Assembly: GCF_021233055.1 (NCBI RefSeq)
Contig: NZ_CP089538.1
Location: forward strand, 3,302,501 to 3,366,500
Direction: 5' to 3'
Origin: Spirosoma oryzicola
GTDB lineage: Bacteria > Bacteroidota > Bacteroidia > Cytophagales > Spirosomataceae
Length of the DNA: 64,000 nt
In this document: positions 16,550-24,386 of the stretch, piece by piece
Numbering within the stretch: position 1 is the first letter of the stretch
Layout: every line of letters starts with the position of its first letter
Position numbers and translations under genes: made by a program
The notes under the pieces: model-generated
The model's input: the letters and a program-made list of their open reading frames with translations, nothing else
Told to the model about the DNA's origin: nothing
Database searches by the model: none

Positions 16550-17836
16550 ATGGACCTTACATCAAGTTACCGTTCTCTGTTCGAGAAACCTAGCCTAAGT
16601 TCACTGACGCAACTTTACCAGTTTGGCCTTGGTGTCTATCATGCCGACAAATGGCGAGAATTATCTTCCTACTTGCGCTGGGAAGTCAAACACAAGCTCG
16701 GCTTATTTCCTAAAAGTGGTTACCTGCGTTTTACAAACGATAGGCCGCTTCGGTTAGATGCCGACTCCGGCTCTCCTGAAACGCTCCCCGTTCATATACC
16801 GGTTCGTCTTGAGAAAGCAGCGTTACCGTGGCAACTACTGATAACCAACTCCCGTAGCCAACAATGGGGTTATCTGTTCGGCGATGAGCATAGTCTTTAC
16901 AGCAGCTTCGACGGTGGCAAGACGGCAACCTGCCGATATCGGTTCCCCAATCCGATTCAGTCACTTTTTGTATCCAGTGCCGGCTACGTGTTTGTCTGCT
17001 CCCACGGAGATCTGATGTGCAGCACGGACCAGGGCCATTCGTTTGCCACCGTACTCACGCTGGCGAGTACCAGCAGCTATTTCCTGCCCAACAACGGCAT
17101 GACCGAACTACCCGATGGTCGCTTGGTTCTCGGCGAATACGGTGTCGTTCGTCAGCAAAATGCCTGGCAGAATCTGGCGTATGTGTACTACTCCACCAAT
17201 CAGGGAGCCAGTTGGCAACGTTCCGATTTTCTGATCCGCGACGGCGTCAACAAACACGTTCATCTGGTAAAATACAGTGTGTATTTGAACAGCCTGTTTC
17301 TGACGGATGGCGATAACAAAAAACAAGTATGGCAAAACCGAACGCTCTCGCAGCTCGATCAGCCTGCTCACGCGAACGGACACGGCTGGCATCGGCTGAA
17401 TCAGAGTCACTACCAAACGGGCGGCTATCTGTCAATGGCAGAACTTAACGGCAACGTATTCTTTGGGTCTGATTACCTGGGAGGCACCAATTTTATCGTC
17501 TCCACGACCGATGGTTACCGATTTGACAAGCAGATCATTCCTGACCCGTATCGCCGGAGTCCGGTCATGAACATGCTGACGCGTCGGGCGGAGGCCGGTA
17601 AAACGGAATTATGGGCTGTTCTGCACAATAGCATTTCATCTTCTACGCGGTCGCTGCTGATGTTTTCGACCGATGAAGGGAAAACGTGGACGCGAGTGAT
17701 CGATTACGACGGAACCCAGCACGAGATAAAACTCGTAAATGCGTCCCCAAAACTCGTTGATAACGTTTACTTCGCCCTTATTTCCCGACAGCAAAATCAA
17801 TTTGAGCAAGCAGTTTTCTGCGTATCAGCGGTCTGA
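16550..17836 (+). CDS. Asp-box (BNR) beta-propeller protein
   Basis: A 428-residue protein without a signal peptide when started at the ATG at 16550; the frame opens earlier at 16472 but the added residues look non-coding. Five Asp-box-like turns can be read: SSFDGGKTA, CSTDQGHSF, YSTNQGASW, VSTTDGYRF and FSTDEGKTW, spaced 40 to 110 residues apart. Such motifs occur in sialidase-type and VPS10-type propellers. The residues needed for sialidase catalysis (Arg triad with FRIP motif) are not visible, so an enzymatic role is not claimed. The first 60 residues are helical and unlike the rest. It may be a secondary-metabolism or glycan-related cytoplasmic protein; function unknown. Confidence 0.65.
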   Translation: MDLTSSYRSLFEKPSLSSLTQLYQFGLGVYHADKWRELSSYLRWEVKHKLGLFPKSGYLRFTNDRPLRLDADSGSPETLPVHIPVRLEKAALPWQLLITNSRSQQWGYLFGDEHSLYSSFDGGKTATCRYRFPNPIQSLFVSSAGYVFVCSHGDLMCSTDQGHSFATVLTLASTSSYFLPNNGMTELPDGRLVLGEYGVVRQQNAWQNLAYVYYSTNQGASWQRSDFLIRDGVNKHVHLVKYSVYLNSLFLTDGDNKKQVWQNRTLSQLDQPAHANGHGWHRLNQSHYQTGGYLSMAELNGNVFFGSDYLGGTNFIVSTTDGYRFDKQIIPDPYRRSPVMNMLTRRAEAGKTELWAVLHNSISSSTRSLLMFSTDEGKTWTRVIDYDGTQHEIKLVNASPKLVDNVYFALISRQQNQFEQAVFCVSAV

Positions 17837-17870
17837 ATCTAAGCCAGCGGCTTTGTTTTTAGGCAGATTC

Positions 17871-17878
17871 TACGTTTG
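17871..17878 (+). promoter_or_regulatory. -7 element TACGTTTG directly before the WYL regulator
   Basis: An exact TAnnTTTG match ending eight bases before the ATG at 17887; no TTG at 19-21 bases. If used, the mRNA would have little or no leader. Confidence 0.45.
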
Positions 17879-17886
17879 TTCGCTGT

Positions 17887-18852
17887 ATGAATCGTCTCGA
17901 CCGTCTAACCGCAATTCTGATTCACTTACAAACTAAACGGGTGGTACGCGCGCAGGAATTGGCCGACCGTTTTGGCATTAGTCTGCGTACCGTTTACCGC
18001 GACGTTCGGTCACTGGAAGAAGCGGGTGTTCCAATCGGGGCCGAAGCCGGTGTCGGTTATTTTCTGACAGACTATCACCTGCCGCCCGTTATGTTCACCA
18101 ACGCCGAAGCCAGTTCGCTGCTTCTGGCCGCCAAGCTGATCGAAAAATGGACGGATCAATCGGTACGAACCGAGTTTGATTCGGCCCTATTCAAGATAAA
18201 ATCAGTCCTAAAGCGTCCCGATCAGGAGCATCTCGACGACCTGGCTCCCAATGTCGATGTGTCGAAGCCATCGGCGCGTCCACCGTATGCGGACGGGCTA
18301 CTTTCCACCATCCAGCAGGCAATCGCCCGGCACCACGTGCTTGATCTGCATTATCATTCACTGTACAACGATACCGAAACAAAGCGCGAAGTAGAACCGG
18401 TTGGCTTGTATCACTACAGTTTGACGTGGCATCTGATTGGCTTTTGTCGCATACGGCAGGATTACCGCGATTTTCGCCTTGACCGGATTCGATCCATGAC
18501 GGATACCGGCCAGCGTTTTGCGCGTCACGAACGATTGTCGTTGCAGGAGTACATCCAGCGGGAACGTAGTGGCTGCGATATGCCGGTCATTAACGTTACG
18601 CTTGTATTCCCCAAATCCGTGGCCCGCTTTATCCATGAGTCGAAGTATACGTGGGGCTTTGACGCCGAGGAAGATCTGGGCAAATACGTCCGGATTCACC
18701 TCAATACGCCCTATCTGGAAGGGCTGGCCCGCTGGCTCCTTACCTTTGGAACGACTATTACAATCGAGCAGCCCGACTCGCTGCTGACACTGATGCATAC
18801 GCTCGCCGAAGAAGTCAGAGACCATTATGCTGCGCAAGCTGTACTGACGTAA
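17887..18852 (+). CDS. YafY-type HTH/WYL transcriptional regulator
   Basis: A 321-residue regulator: winged helix (HTH_11) at 1-60 with RAQELADRFGISLRTVYRDV, wing AGVGYFL, then a WYL domain (about 140-230; LTWHLIGFCRIRQDYRDFRLDRI) and a C-terminal WCX-like part. WYL domains sense a ligand, often nucleotide-like. It is followed by GyrI-like, DUF3224 and VOC genes, a set frequently found next to such regulators, and likely controls them. In the 128-base gap to the next gene an inverted repeat ACAGCCGT ... ACGGCTGT (about 18857 and 18930) may be an operator. Confidence 0.88.
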   Translation: MNRLDRLTAILIHLQTKRVVRAQELADRFGISLRTVYRDVRSLEEAGVPIGAEAGVGYFLTDYHLPPVMFTNAEASSLLLAAKLIEKWTDQSVRTEFDSALFKIKSVLKRPDQEHLDDLAPNVDVSKPSARPPYADGLLSTIQQAIARHHVLDLHYHSLYNDTETKREVEPVGLYHYSLTWHLIGFCRIRQDYRDFRLDRIRSMTDTGQRFARHERLSLQEYIQRERSGCDMPVINVTLVFPKSVARFIHESKYTWGFDAEEDLGKYVRIHLNTPYLEGLARWLLTFGTTITIEQPDSLLTLMHTLAEEVRDHYAAQAVLT

Positions 18853-18980
18853 CCTACAGCCGTTCAGTGCTGACACTTCCTTTTTAGCCATCAGCAAGAT
18901 AGTGCTGCGCTTCTGAATCCTACTGACATACGGCTGTCACCGGGGGTTGTTTTCTTTGCTTCGTCAACAAACAAACGGCT

Positions 18981-19433
18981 ATGCAAACGAAACAAGCGCC
19001 CCCGATGACTACGCTGTGTTATACCACAAACACCACACTAAAGGAGCTTCATCAGTTTTGGAATGTTACGGCGCAGGGTATATACCGAGAAGCAAACCGG
19101 CTCGGCCTCGACATTATGGGGCCGGTATACTGGTCCTACTACGGTGTCGATGGCAATCCCGATACGGTGTTCAGGCTGGAAATTTCCTTACCGGTCAGCA
19201 AAGCAACCGGACAGCCTGACGGATTTTCTTTTAAGCGTAGGGAACCGTTTCATTGCCTGGCTGCGCTGCATGTAGGCCCGTGGGAGAATCTTCCCGAAAC
19301 ATACCAACGTCTAATGCCCACCGTTTTCGAACAGGGCAACCAGCCTAACGGCATTTGTCGGGAAGTGTACCTGAACATGAATCTGGAACAGCCGCACTAC
19401 AACGTCACGGAAGTACAGATTGGCCTTGCGTAA
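18981..19433 (+). CDS. GyrI-like small-molecule-binding domain protein
   Basis: A 150-residue stand-alone GyrI/AraC-effector-binding (SOUL/BacI-like) domain: GVDGNPDTVFRLEISLPV, the CLAALHVGPWENLPETYQRL helix with the usual GPW, and the acidic EVYLNM end. Such proteins bind or break down hydrophobic small molecules. It is the first gene after the WYL regulator and 25 bases from the DUF3224 gene. Confidence 0.8.
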   Translation: MQTKQAPPMTTLCYTTNTTLKELHQFWNVTAQGIYREANRLGLDIMGPVYWSYYGVDGNPDTVFRLEISLPVSKATGQPDGFSFKRREPFHCLAALHVGPWENLPETYQRLMPTVFEQGNQPNGICREVYLNMNLEQPHYNVTEVQIGLA

Positions 19434-19458
19434 ATCACCCAATGAACTTGACCGATCC

Positions 19459-19878
19459 ATGAAAGCAACCGCACAGCGCACCTATCAATCCCGGAAAGAA
19501 GAATCGTACGATGAACTGGCAGGAGCGCCTACACTTACGCAAACCTGGGTACGAAACCGGTTCGAGGGCGATATCGAAGGCGAAAGCTGGGAAGAATACC
19601 TTGTGATGTACCGCACTGATAATTCGTACGCCTTTGTGCTGCTGGAACGCGTTATCGGGAAGCTCGGCAATCGGTCAGGGAGTTTCGTCGTTCAGGGCAG
19701 AGGCACATCCGAAAACGGCACGGTCCGGGCGGAACTGACAATTCTGCCCGGCAGCGGTACGGGCGACTTGGCTGGATTACGAGGACACGGTTACCTAATC
19801 ACGCCCTCTGGACAATCGTCAACGGTTACGTTTGATTACGATCTTGATTCCCCTGCTGCTAAACAACAAGTACGATGA
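19459..19878 (+). CDS. DUF3224 family protein
   Basis: A 139-residue protein of the DUF3224 (allene oxide cyclase-like barrel) type: an early WVRNRFEGDIEGES strand, the FVLLERVIGKLGNRSGSFVVQG core and GSGTGDLAGLRGHGYL. Function unknown; family members often lie next to WYL regulators and antibiotic-type stress genes. The ATG at 19459 is preferred over a TTG inside the previous gene. The last four bases overlap the VOC gene. Confidence 0.8.
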   Translation: MKATAQRTYQSRKEESYDELAGAPTLTQTWVRNRFEGDIEGESWEEYLVMYRTDNSYAFVLLERVIGKLGNRSGSFVVQGRGTSENGTVRAELTILPGSGTGDLAGLRGHGYLITPSGQSSTVTFDYDLDSPAAKQQVR

Positions 19879-20258
19879 AACTGAACGCTGGCATCATTAC
19901 CGACAAGCTCCCAGAAACTAAACAGTTCTACTGTAACATACTCCATTTCGGCGTTACGTTCGAAAATGAATTCTACGTATTACTGCACACACCGAACCGG
20001 CAAGCAGAACTTGCCTTTCTGTTACCAGACCATCCTTCCCAGCAAGATCTGTTTAAGCCTTCTTTCGGCGGGAAAGGCGTTTTCCTAACCCTTGAACTGG
20101 ATGACGTTGACGCAGAATACAAGCGATTGAAAGACTTAGGTATTCCTCTGGCGATCGATCTGCGCGACGAACCCTGGGGCGACCGCCACTTTGCTATCGT
20201 TGACCCAAACGGTGTTGGCATTGACCTCGTCACCTACGCACCACCGAGCAAAGCCTAA
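19875..20258 (+). CDS. VOC (glyoxalase/bleomycin-resistance fold) protein
   Basis: A 127-residue single VOC unit: IITDKLPETKQFYCNILHFG, then LTLELDDVDAEYKRLKDLGI and the C-terminal DPNGVGIDLVTY, which normally carries a metal-binding acid. VOC proteins bind metal or hydrophobic drugs; the substrate is unknown. ATGA overlap with the DUF3224 gene shows translational coupling. Confidence 0.85.
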   Translation: MKLNAGIITDKLPETKQFYCNILHFGVTFENEFYVLLHTPNRQAELAFLLPDHPSQQDLFKPSFGGKGVFLTLELDDVDAEYKRLKDLGIPLAIDLRDEPWGDRHFAIVDPNGVGIDLVTYAPPSKA

Positions 20259-20262
20259 TGAC

Positions 20263-20298
20263 GTTTGCGCCAACAGCCGTCTGGCCGTTGGCGCAAAC
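20263..20298. terminator. Hairpin between convergent genes
   Basis: Perfect 12-base arms GTTTGCGCCAAC (20263-20274) and GTTGGCGCAAAC (20287-20298) with an inner three-base stem. No T run. It sits between the ends of the VOC gene and the acyl-CoA dehydrogenase. Confidence 0.55.
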
Positions 20299-20305
20299 AA
20301 TCCGG

Positions 20306-21514
20306 TTATTTATACGCCGGAATACCTGTGATCTCCGCCCCCAATATCAACAAGTGAATATCGTGCGTACCTTCGTATGTACTGACGGATTCAAGGTTCA
20401 TCAGGTGACGCATAATCGGGTAGTCGCCGGAAATGCCCATCGCTCCCAGAATCTGGCGGGCATCACGCGCTACGCGCAGGGCAATTTCAATATTGTTACG
20501 CTTTGCCAGCGAAATCTGAGCATTGGTCGCCCGGTCTTCGTTCTTAAGCATACCTAGTCGCCAGCAGAGCAATTGCGCCTGGGTAATGGCCGTCAGCATT
20601 TCGGCCAACTTTTTTTGCACCAACTGAAAGCTAGCAATCGGCTTGTTGAACTGCGTTCGGTCAAGGGCGTACCGACGAGCCACTTCGTAGCACTCCATAG
20701 CCGCTCCAAGCGCTCCCCAGGCAATGCCGTAACGAGCCTGATCCAGGCACCGTATCGCACTTTTTAGCCCAAACGCTTCCGGCAATAAATTCTCTTTTGG
20801 CACCTTTACGTCCTGGAAAATCAACTCACCGGTACTGCTGGCCCGAAGCGACCATTTGTTACCTATTTCGTTTGTGGAGAACCCTTCCATACCACGCTCT
20901 ACGATCAGCGCCCGAACCTTTCCCTGTTCGTTTTTGGCCCAAACAATCGCTATGTCCGCAAAAGGCGCGTTGGTGATCCATAGCTTAGAACCACTTAGCA
21001 GGTAATAATCGCTTCGCTCGATAAAATTCGTTTCCATACTACCCGGATCCGAACCGTGGTTCGCTTCAGTCAGGCCAAAGCAGCCAAGCATTTCTCCCTT
21101 GGCTAGTCCAGGCAGGTATTTTTGTTTCTGTTCCTCCGAGCCAAACGTGTAGATCGGATACATCACCAGCGAATTCTGGACCGACACGCACGAGCGCATG
21201 CCCGAATCGCCCCGCTCGATCTCCTGCAACATCAAGCCATACGAAATCTGATCCAGGCCACCGCCCCCAAATTCCGTCGGGATTGTGGCTCCGAACGCGC
21301 CGATCTTACCAAATTTCTGAACCAGCTGAGCCGGAAATTCAGCCCGTTGCGCATAGTCTTCGATGATCGGCGTAATCTCACGCTTTACAAAATCGCGTAC
21401 TGCCGAACGTACCAGCTTGTGTTCGGCCATCAGAAGATCGTCAAGGCAGTAAAAGTCAGGTGACTCAAACGGATCTACCTTATTTCGGGGAGGGGTGGTG
21501 GTTATTGGCTGCAT
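20306..21514 (-). CDS. Acyl-CoA dehydrogenase, glutaryl-CoA dehydrogenase-like
   Basis: A 402-residue FAD enzyme of the acyl-CoA dehydrogenase family. It has GCFGLTEANHGSDPGSMET, DYYLLSGSKLWITNAPFADI, the helical C-terminal FAD-contact region, and the catalytic Glu in ESVSTYEGTHDIH. The EGTHDIHLLILGAEITG end and the short DFYCLDDLLMAEHK start are as in glutaryl-CoA dehydrogenases, which oxidise and decarboxylate glutaryl-CoA in lysine/tryptophan breakdown; the substrate here is inferred. The frame runs on upstream to 21670, but the ATG at 21514 fits the family length. Confidence 0.87.
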   Translation of the reverse strand: MQPITTTPPRNKVDPFESPDFYCLDDLLMAEHKLVRSAVRDFVKREITPIIEDYAQRAEFPAQLVQKFGKIGAFGATIPTEFGGGGLDQISYGLMLQEIERGDSGMRSCVSVQNSLVMYPIYTFGSEEQKQKYLPGLAKGEMLGCFGLTEANHGSDPGSMETNFIERSDYYLLSGSKLWITNAPFADIAIVWAKNEQGKVRALIVERGMEGFSTNEIGNKWSLRASSTGELIFQDVKVPKENLLPEAFGLKSAIRCLDQARYGIAWGALGAAMECYEVARRYALDRTQFNKPIASFQLVQKKLAEMLTAITQAQLLCWRLGMLKNEDRATNAQISLAKRNNIEIALRVARDARQILGAMGISGDYPIMRHLMNLESVSTYEGTHDIHLLILGAEITGIPAYK

Positions 21515-21677
21515 ACTGCAACAACTCAAAAAACTACCGCTTGTTGGCATGCTTAGCGTTTTTTGCCAATTTATCAGCGATAGAAAAACAGGCGTGTAAA
21601 CAGAGTAAAGTAACCGCTTCCGTAGAACGAACCCAAAGGTAAACCTGCCTGTTACATAACCAGGAAGCAATTTCCCT

Positions 21678-21685
21678 TATTTTTG
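21678..21685 (+). promoter_or_regulatory. -7 element TATTTTTG for the flavoprotein gene
   Basis: TATTTTTG matches TAnnTTTG. It covers the in-frame GTG at 21685, which argues that translation starts at the ATG at 21724 with a leader of about 32 bases. The upstream -33 region has only TTA. Confidence 0.45.
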
Positions 21686-21723
21686 TGAACCATCTGCCGG
21701 ATAAAAACCGGCCTTACGAATTC

Positions 21724-23316
21724 ATGATTCACCAACTTTCTATTACTTTATCACCGGAACACGCCTACGACGATGCCGCTTTTCGGGAGCAGGTGCTGCG
21801 CTCGTTAAAGATTTCTACCGATAGCTCGGCAGTTGTTCGCAAACGGCGGCAGTCGATTGATGCGCGTGGACGGCAAATCCGCATTCACGTCGATACGGAC
21901 GTGTTCGTTAGTGAAACCCCGCCCCCACTCATCGGCTACAAAAAGCCGAAAGTAGATGTCAGCAGCGCTCCACAGGCTATTGTAGTTGGCGCGGGACCGG
22001 CGGGTCTGTTTGCCGCTTTACGTCTGGTTGAACTGGGTATCAAACCTATTGTCCTAGAACGCGGCAGCGACGTTCGCACCCGCCGACGTGATTTAGCGGC
22101 CATCAATAAAAACCATATCGTTAACCCAGAGTCGAACTACTGCTTTGGCGAAGGCGGAGCAGGTACGTATTCAGACGGTAAATTATATACTCGTTCCACC
22201 AAACGGGGTGATGTCCGTCGCATCCTGGAAATTTTTGTGGCCCACGGAGCCACCGAAGAAATTCTGGTGGATGCACACCCGCATATTGGTACCAACAAAC
22301 TTCCCAACGTAGTCGCCGATCTTCGGCAAAGCATCCTCAACGCCGGTGGTGAAGTTCGCTTCGACACGAAAGTTACCGACCTTATTCTGGAGAAAGGTGA
22401 GCTGAAAGGCGTCGTTACGGCAACGGGAGAAGCCTTAACCGGCATCGGAGTTATTCTGGCTACCGGGCACTCCGCACGCGACATTTTCTACCTGCTGCAA
22501 GACCGGAATGTCCTGATTGAGGCAAAGCCGTTTGCAATGGGCGTTCGCATTGAGCATCAGCAAAGTCTGATTGATCAGTTTCAGTACCACCGACCCGACC
22601 GGGGCGACTACTTACCCGCAGCCTCGTACAGTTTGGTAACACAAACCCGTTTCAATGGGGTAGATCGGGGTGTTTTTTCGTTTTGTATGTGTCCGGGTGG
22701 ATTTATTGTGCCAGCGGCTACGGCTCCAGGCGAGTTGGTCGTTAACGGGATGTCGCCATCGCGCCGGGATTCTAAGTACGCCAATTCAGGGCTGGTCGTT
22801 GCGATTACGGATCAGGACCTGAAACCTTATGCCGACGAAGGCCCACTGGCCGGGCTGGCTTTGCAGCAGGATTTGGAACGATGGGCGTGTCGAATGGGTA
22901 GCAAGGACAGTAGCCAGCCGTCACAGGTTGCTCCTGCCCAGCGCGTGGCCGATTTTGTGGATGGACGCGTGTCAACAGACCTGCTACCCACGTCGTATCA
23001 GCCGGGCCTGACCTCGGTAGATATGGCAGCGGTATTGCCCGACCATATTGCGCAGCCCCTGCGTCAGGGATTACGTGATTTTGGCCGCAAAATGCAAGGT
23101 TATCTGAGTAACAACGGTCAGGTAATCGGTGTTGAAAGTCGTACTTCGTCGCCGGTACGGATTCCGCGTGACCGCGATACCTGTGAACACGTAGGGGTTC
23201 GGCGGTTGTTTCCCTGTGGCGAAGGGGCTGGTTACGCGGGTGGTATTGTTTCAGCGGCTATGGATGGCGAACGCTGCGCCGAGCAGCTTGTACACTTATA
23301 TAAAACGAGTTTATAG
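21724..23316 (+). CDS. FAD-dependent dehydrogenase, COG2509 type
   Basis: A 530-residue flavoprotein. An N-terminal 90-residue domain (SLKISTDSSAVVRKRRQSIDA) precedes the FAD-binding VVGAGPAGLFAALRLVELG (about 95-113) and ERGSDVRTRRRD. It also has NYCFGEGGAGTYSDGKLYTR, FCMCPGGFIVPA and the C-terminal PCGEGAGYAGGIVSAAMDG. This is the widespread but poorly studied group of predicted FAD dehydrogenases; no substrate is known to me. It stands divergent from the acyl-CoA dehydrogenase. Confidence 0.85.
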   Translation: MIHQLSITLSPEHAYDDAAFREQVLRSLKISTDSSAVVRKRRQSIDARGRQIRIHVDTDVFVSETPPPLIGYKKPKVDVSSAPQAIVVGAGPAGLFAALRLVELGIKPIVLERGSDVRTRRRDLAAINKNHIVNPESNYCFGEGGAGTYSDGKLYTRSTKRGDVRRILEIFVAHGATEEILVDAHPHIGTNKLPNVVADLRQSILNAGGEVRFDTKVTDLILEKGELKGVVTATGEALTGIGVILATGHSARDIFYLLQDRNVLIEAKPFAMGVRIEHQQSLIDQFQYHRPDRGDYLPAASYSLVTQTRFNGVDRGVFSFCMCPGGFIVPAATAPGELVVNGMSPSRRDSKYANSGLVVAITDQDLKPYADEGPLAGLALQQDLERWACRMGSKDSSQPSQVAPAQRVADFVDGRVSTDLLPTSYQPGLTSVDMAAVLPDHIAQPLRQGLRDFGRKMQGYLSNNGQVIGVESRTSSPVRIPRDRDTCEHVGVRRLFPCGEGAGYAGGIVSAAMDGERCAEQLVHLYKTSL

Positions 23317-23381
23317 CGTATCGTTCGTGAGTTATCGTGGTTGACGCCCCGCGTATAACCCACAGACAAAACGCTATAAAC
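23309..23381 (+). terminator. Inverted repeat over the flavoprotein stop codon
   Basis: GTTTATAGCGT (23309-23319) and ACGCTATAAAC (23371-23381), perfect 11-base arms, enclose about 50 bases. The left arm includes the stop codon TAG. No T run; possible 3'-end signal. Confidence 0.35.
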
Positions 23382-23394
23382 TGTAACGCAAACC

Positions 23395-24024
23395 ATGATC
23401 GACACTTCGTTCCATACCTTTACTGAGCAGCTCCGCCAGCGATTGCAGAAACCGTTACCCGGCGAAACGGCCCATCAGAAAATGGCATCATCAGCTCGTT
23501 ATCGCCTGGGTATCAGACCTAACGAACGAACACGACGAAGTGCGGTTTTGATTTGCTTTTATCCGTATCAGAACTCGATCTACCTGCCGTTGATTCTCCG
23601 ACCGCAGTACGACGGTGTTCATGCCGGGCAGATGGCGTTTCCCGGTGGCCGAATGGAACGCTTCGACGAGAATCTTACCCGGACAGCTTTGCGGGAAGCC
23701 CAGGAAGAAGTAGGCATTCGGGTGACGGACGTAAAGGTGCTGGGCTTATTGACCGAATTGTTTATTCCACCGAGCAATTTCTACGTACAACCCGTTGTCG
23801 GTATGCTTCCTTACCGGCCCGATTTTTATCCTGACCCTCGCGAAGTCGAAGCCGTGATCCAGGTTGATCTAGAAACGCTGCTGGATGAAACAATCGTTGG
23901 CGACAGTCAGATCGAAGTACGGGGCGTACTGGTTGACGCTCCTTTTTACGAAATTCAGGGGCACCGGGTTTGGGGAGCCACCGCCATGATGATAAGTGAG
24001 TTGCTGATGGTTATGGCCTCGTAG
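23395..24024 (+). CDS. Nudix hydrolase, CoA pyrophosphatase type
   Basis: A 209-residue Nudix protein. The segment LRPQYDGVHAGQMAFPGGRM with TALREAQEEVGI (about 68-108) is the Nudix box preceded by the extra CoA-class signature (UPF0035-like) seen in NudL/NUDT7 enzymes, which split coenzyme A into 4'-phosphopantetheine and 3',5'-ADP. It may tune the CoA pool together with coaBC and coaX, although it is not linked to them. Confidence 0.87.
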   Translation: MIDTSFHTFTEQLRQRLQKPLPGETAHQKMASSARYRLGIRPNERTRRSAVLICFYPYQNSIYLPLILRPQYDGVHAGQMAFPGGRMERFDENLTRTALREAQEEVGIRVTDVKVLGLLTELFIPPSNFYVQPVVGMLPYRPDFYPDPREVEAVIQVDLETLLDETIVGDSQIEVRGVLVDAPFYEIQGHRVWGATAMMISELLMVMAS

Positions 24025-24290
24025 CCTACCTTAATCGATTTAGCACAATTTTTTTCAACGAATTCATTTTTACAAGTAATAAGTATTTTTCGGAAAGGCG
24101 GCCCGGTTGGTTAATCAACCCCTTCGGGATCGTTCGGTAATAGCTAGCTCATTATCATAACGGACGTCTTTTAAGATGGCAGGGACGCCACCGATTTCAT
24201 AAGCATTTCTACGGATACCAGACGGTACTACTCACCAAAATAAAGGTGACTCTTATCCGTAAAGTAAGCTCATATACAGGCTACTGCCGA

Positions 24291-24320
24291 TTGTTATAGT
24301 CGTCAACATTGATAGCTTTG
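24291..24320 (+). promoter_or_regulatory. Promoter of the RND pump operon
   Basis: TTG at 24291-24293, 19 bases, TAGCTTTG at 24313-24320: a full consensus match. Leader to the GTG is about 60 bases. Confidence 0.6.
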
Positions 24321-24322
24321 TA

Positions 24323-24335
24323 GTTTGTAACAAAC
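24323..24335 (+). promoter_or_regulatory. Palindrome GTTTGTAACAAAC, possible operator
   Basis: A perfect inverted repeat with five-base arms two bases after the -7 element, where a bound repressor would block transcription. No regulator gene is adjacent, so this is only a candidate. Confidence 0.3.
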
Positions 24336-24386
24336 ACGGTATCTCCACCGTTAGAAATTAAATCCCTTATTGCAAATTACTACTCC

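Larger units (their letters stand above)
24025..24386. other. Gap before the RND pump operon
   Basis: About 360 bases without a gene. It holds short inverted repeats (GGTTG/CAACC near 24110; ACGGATA/TATCCGT near 24215 and 24255), the promoter at 24291-24320 and a palindrome GTTTGTAACAAAC at 24323-24335. Confidence 0.4.
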
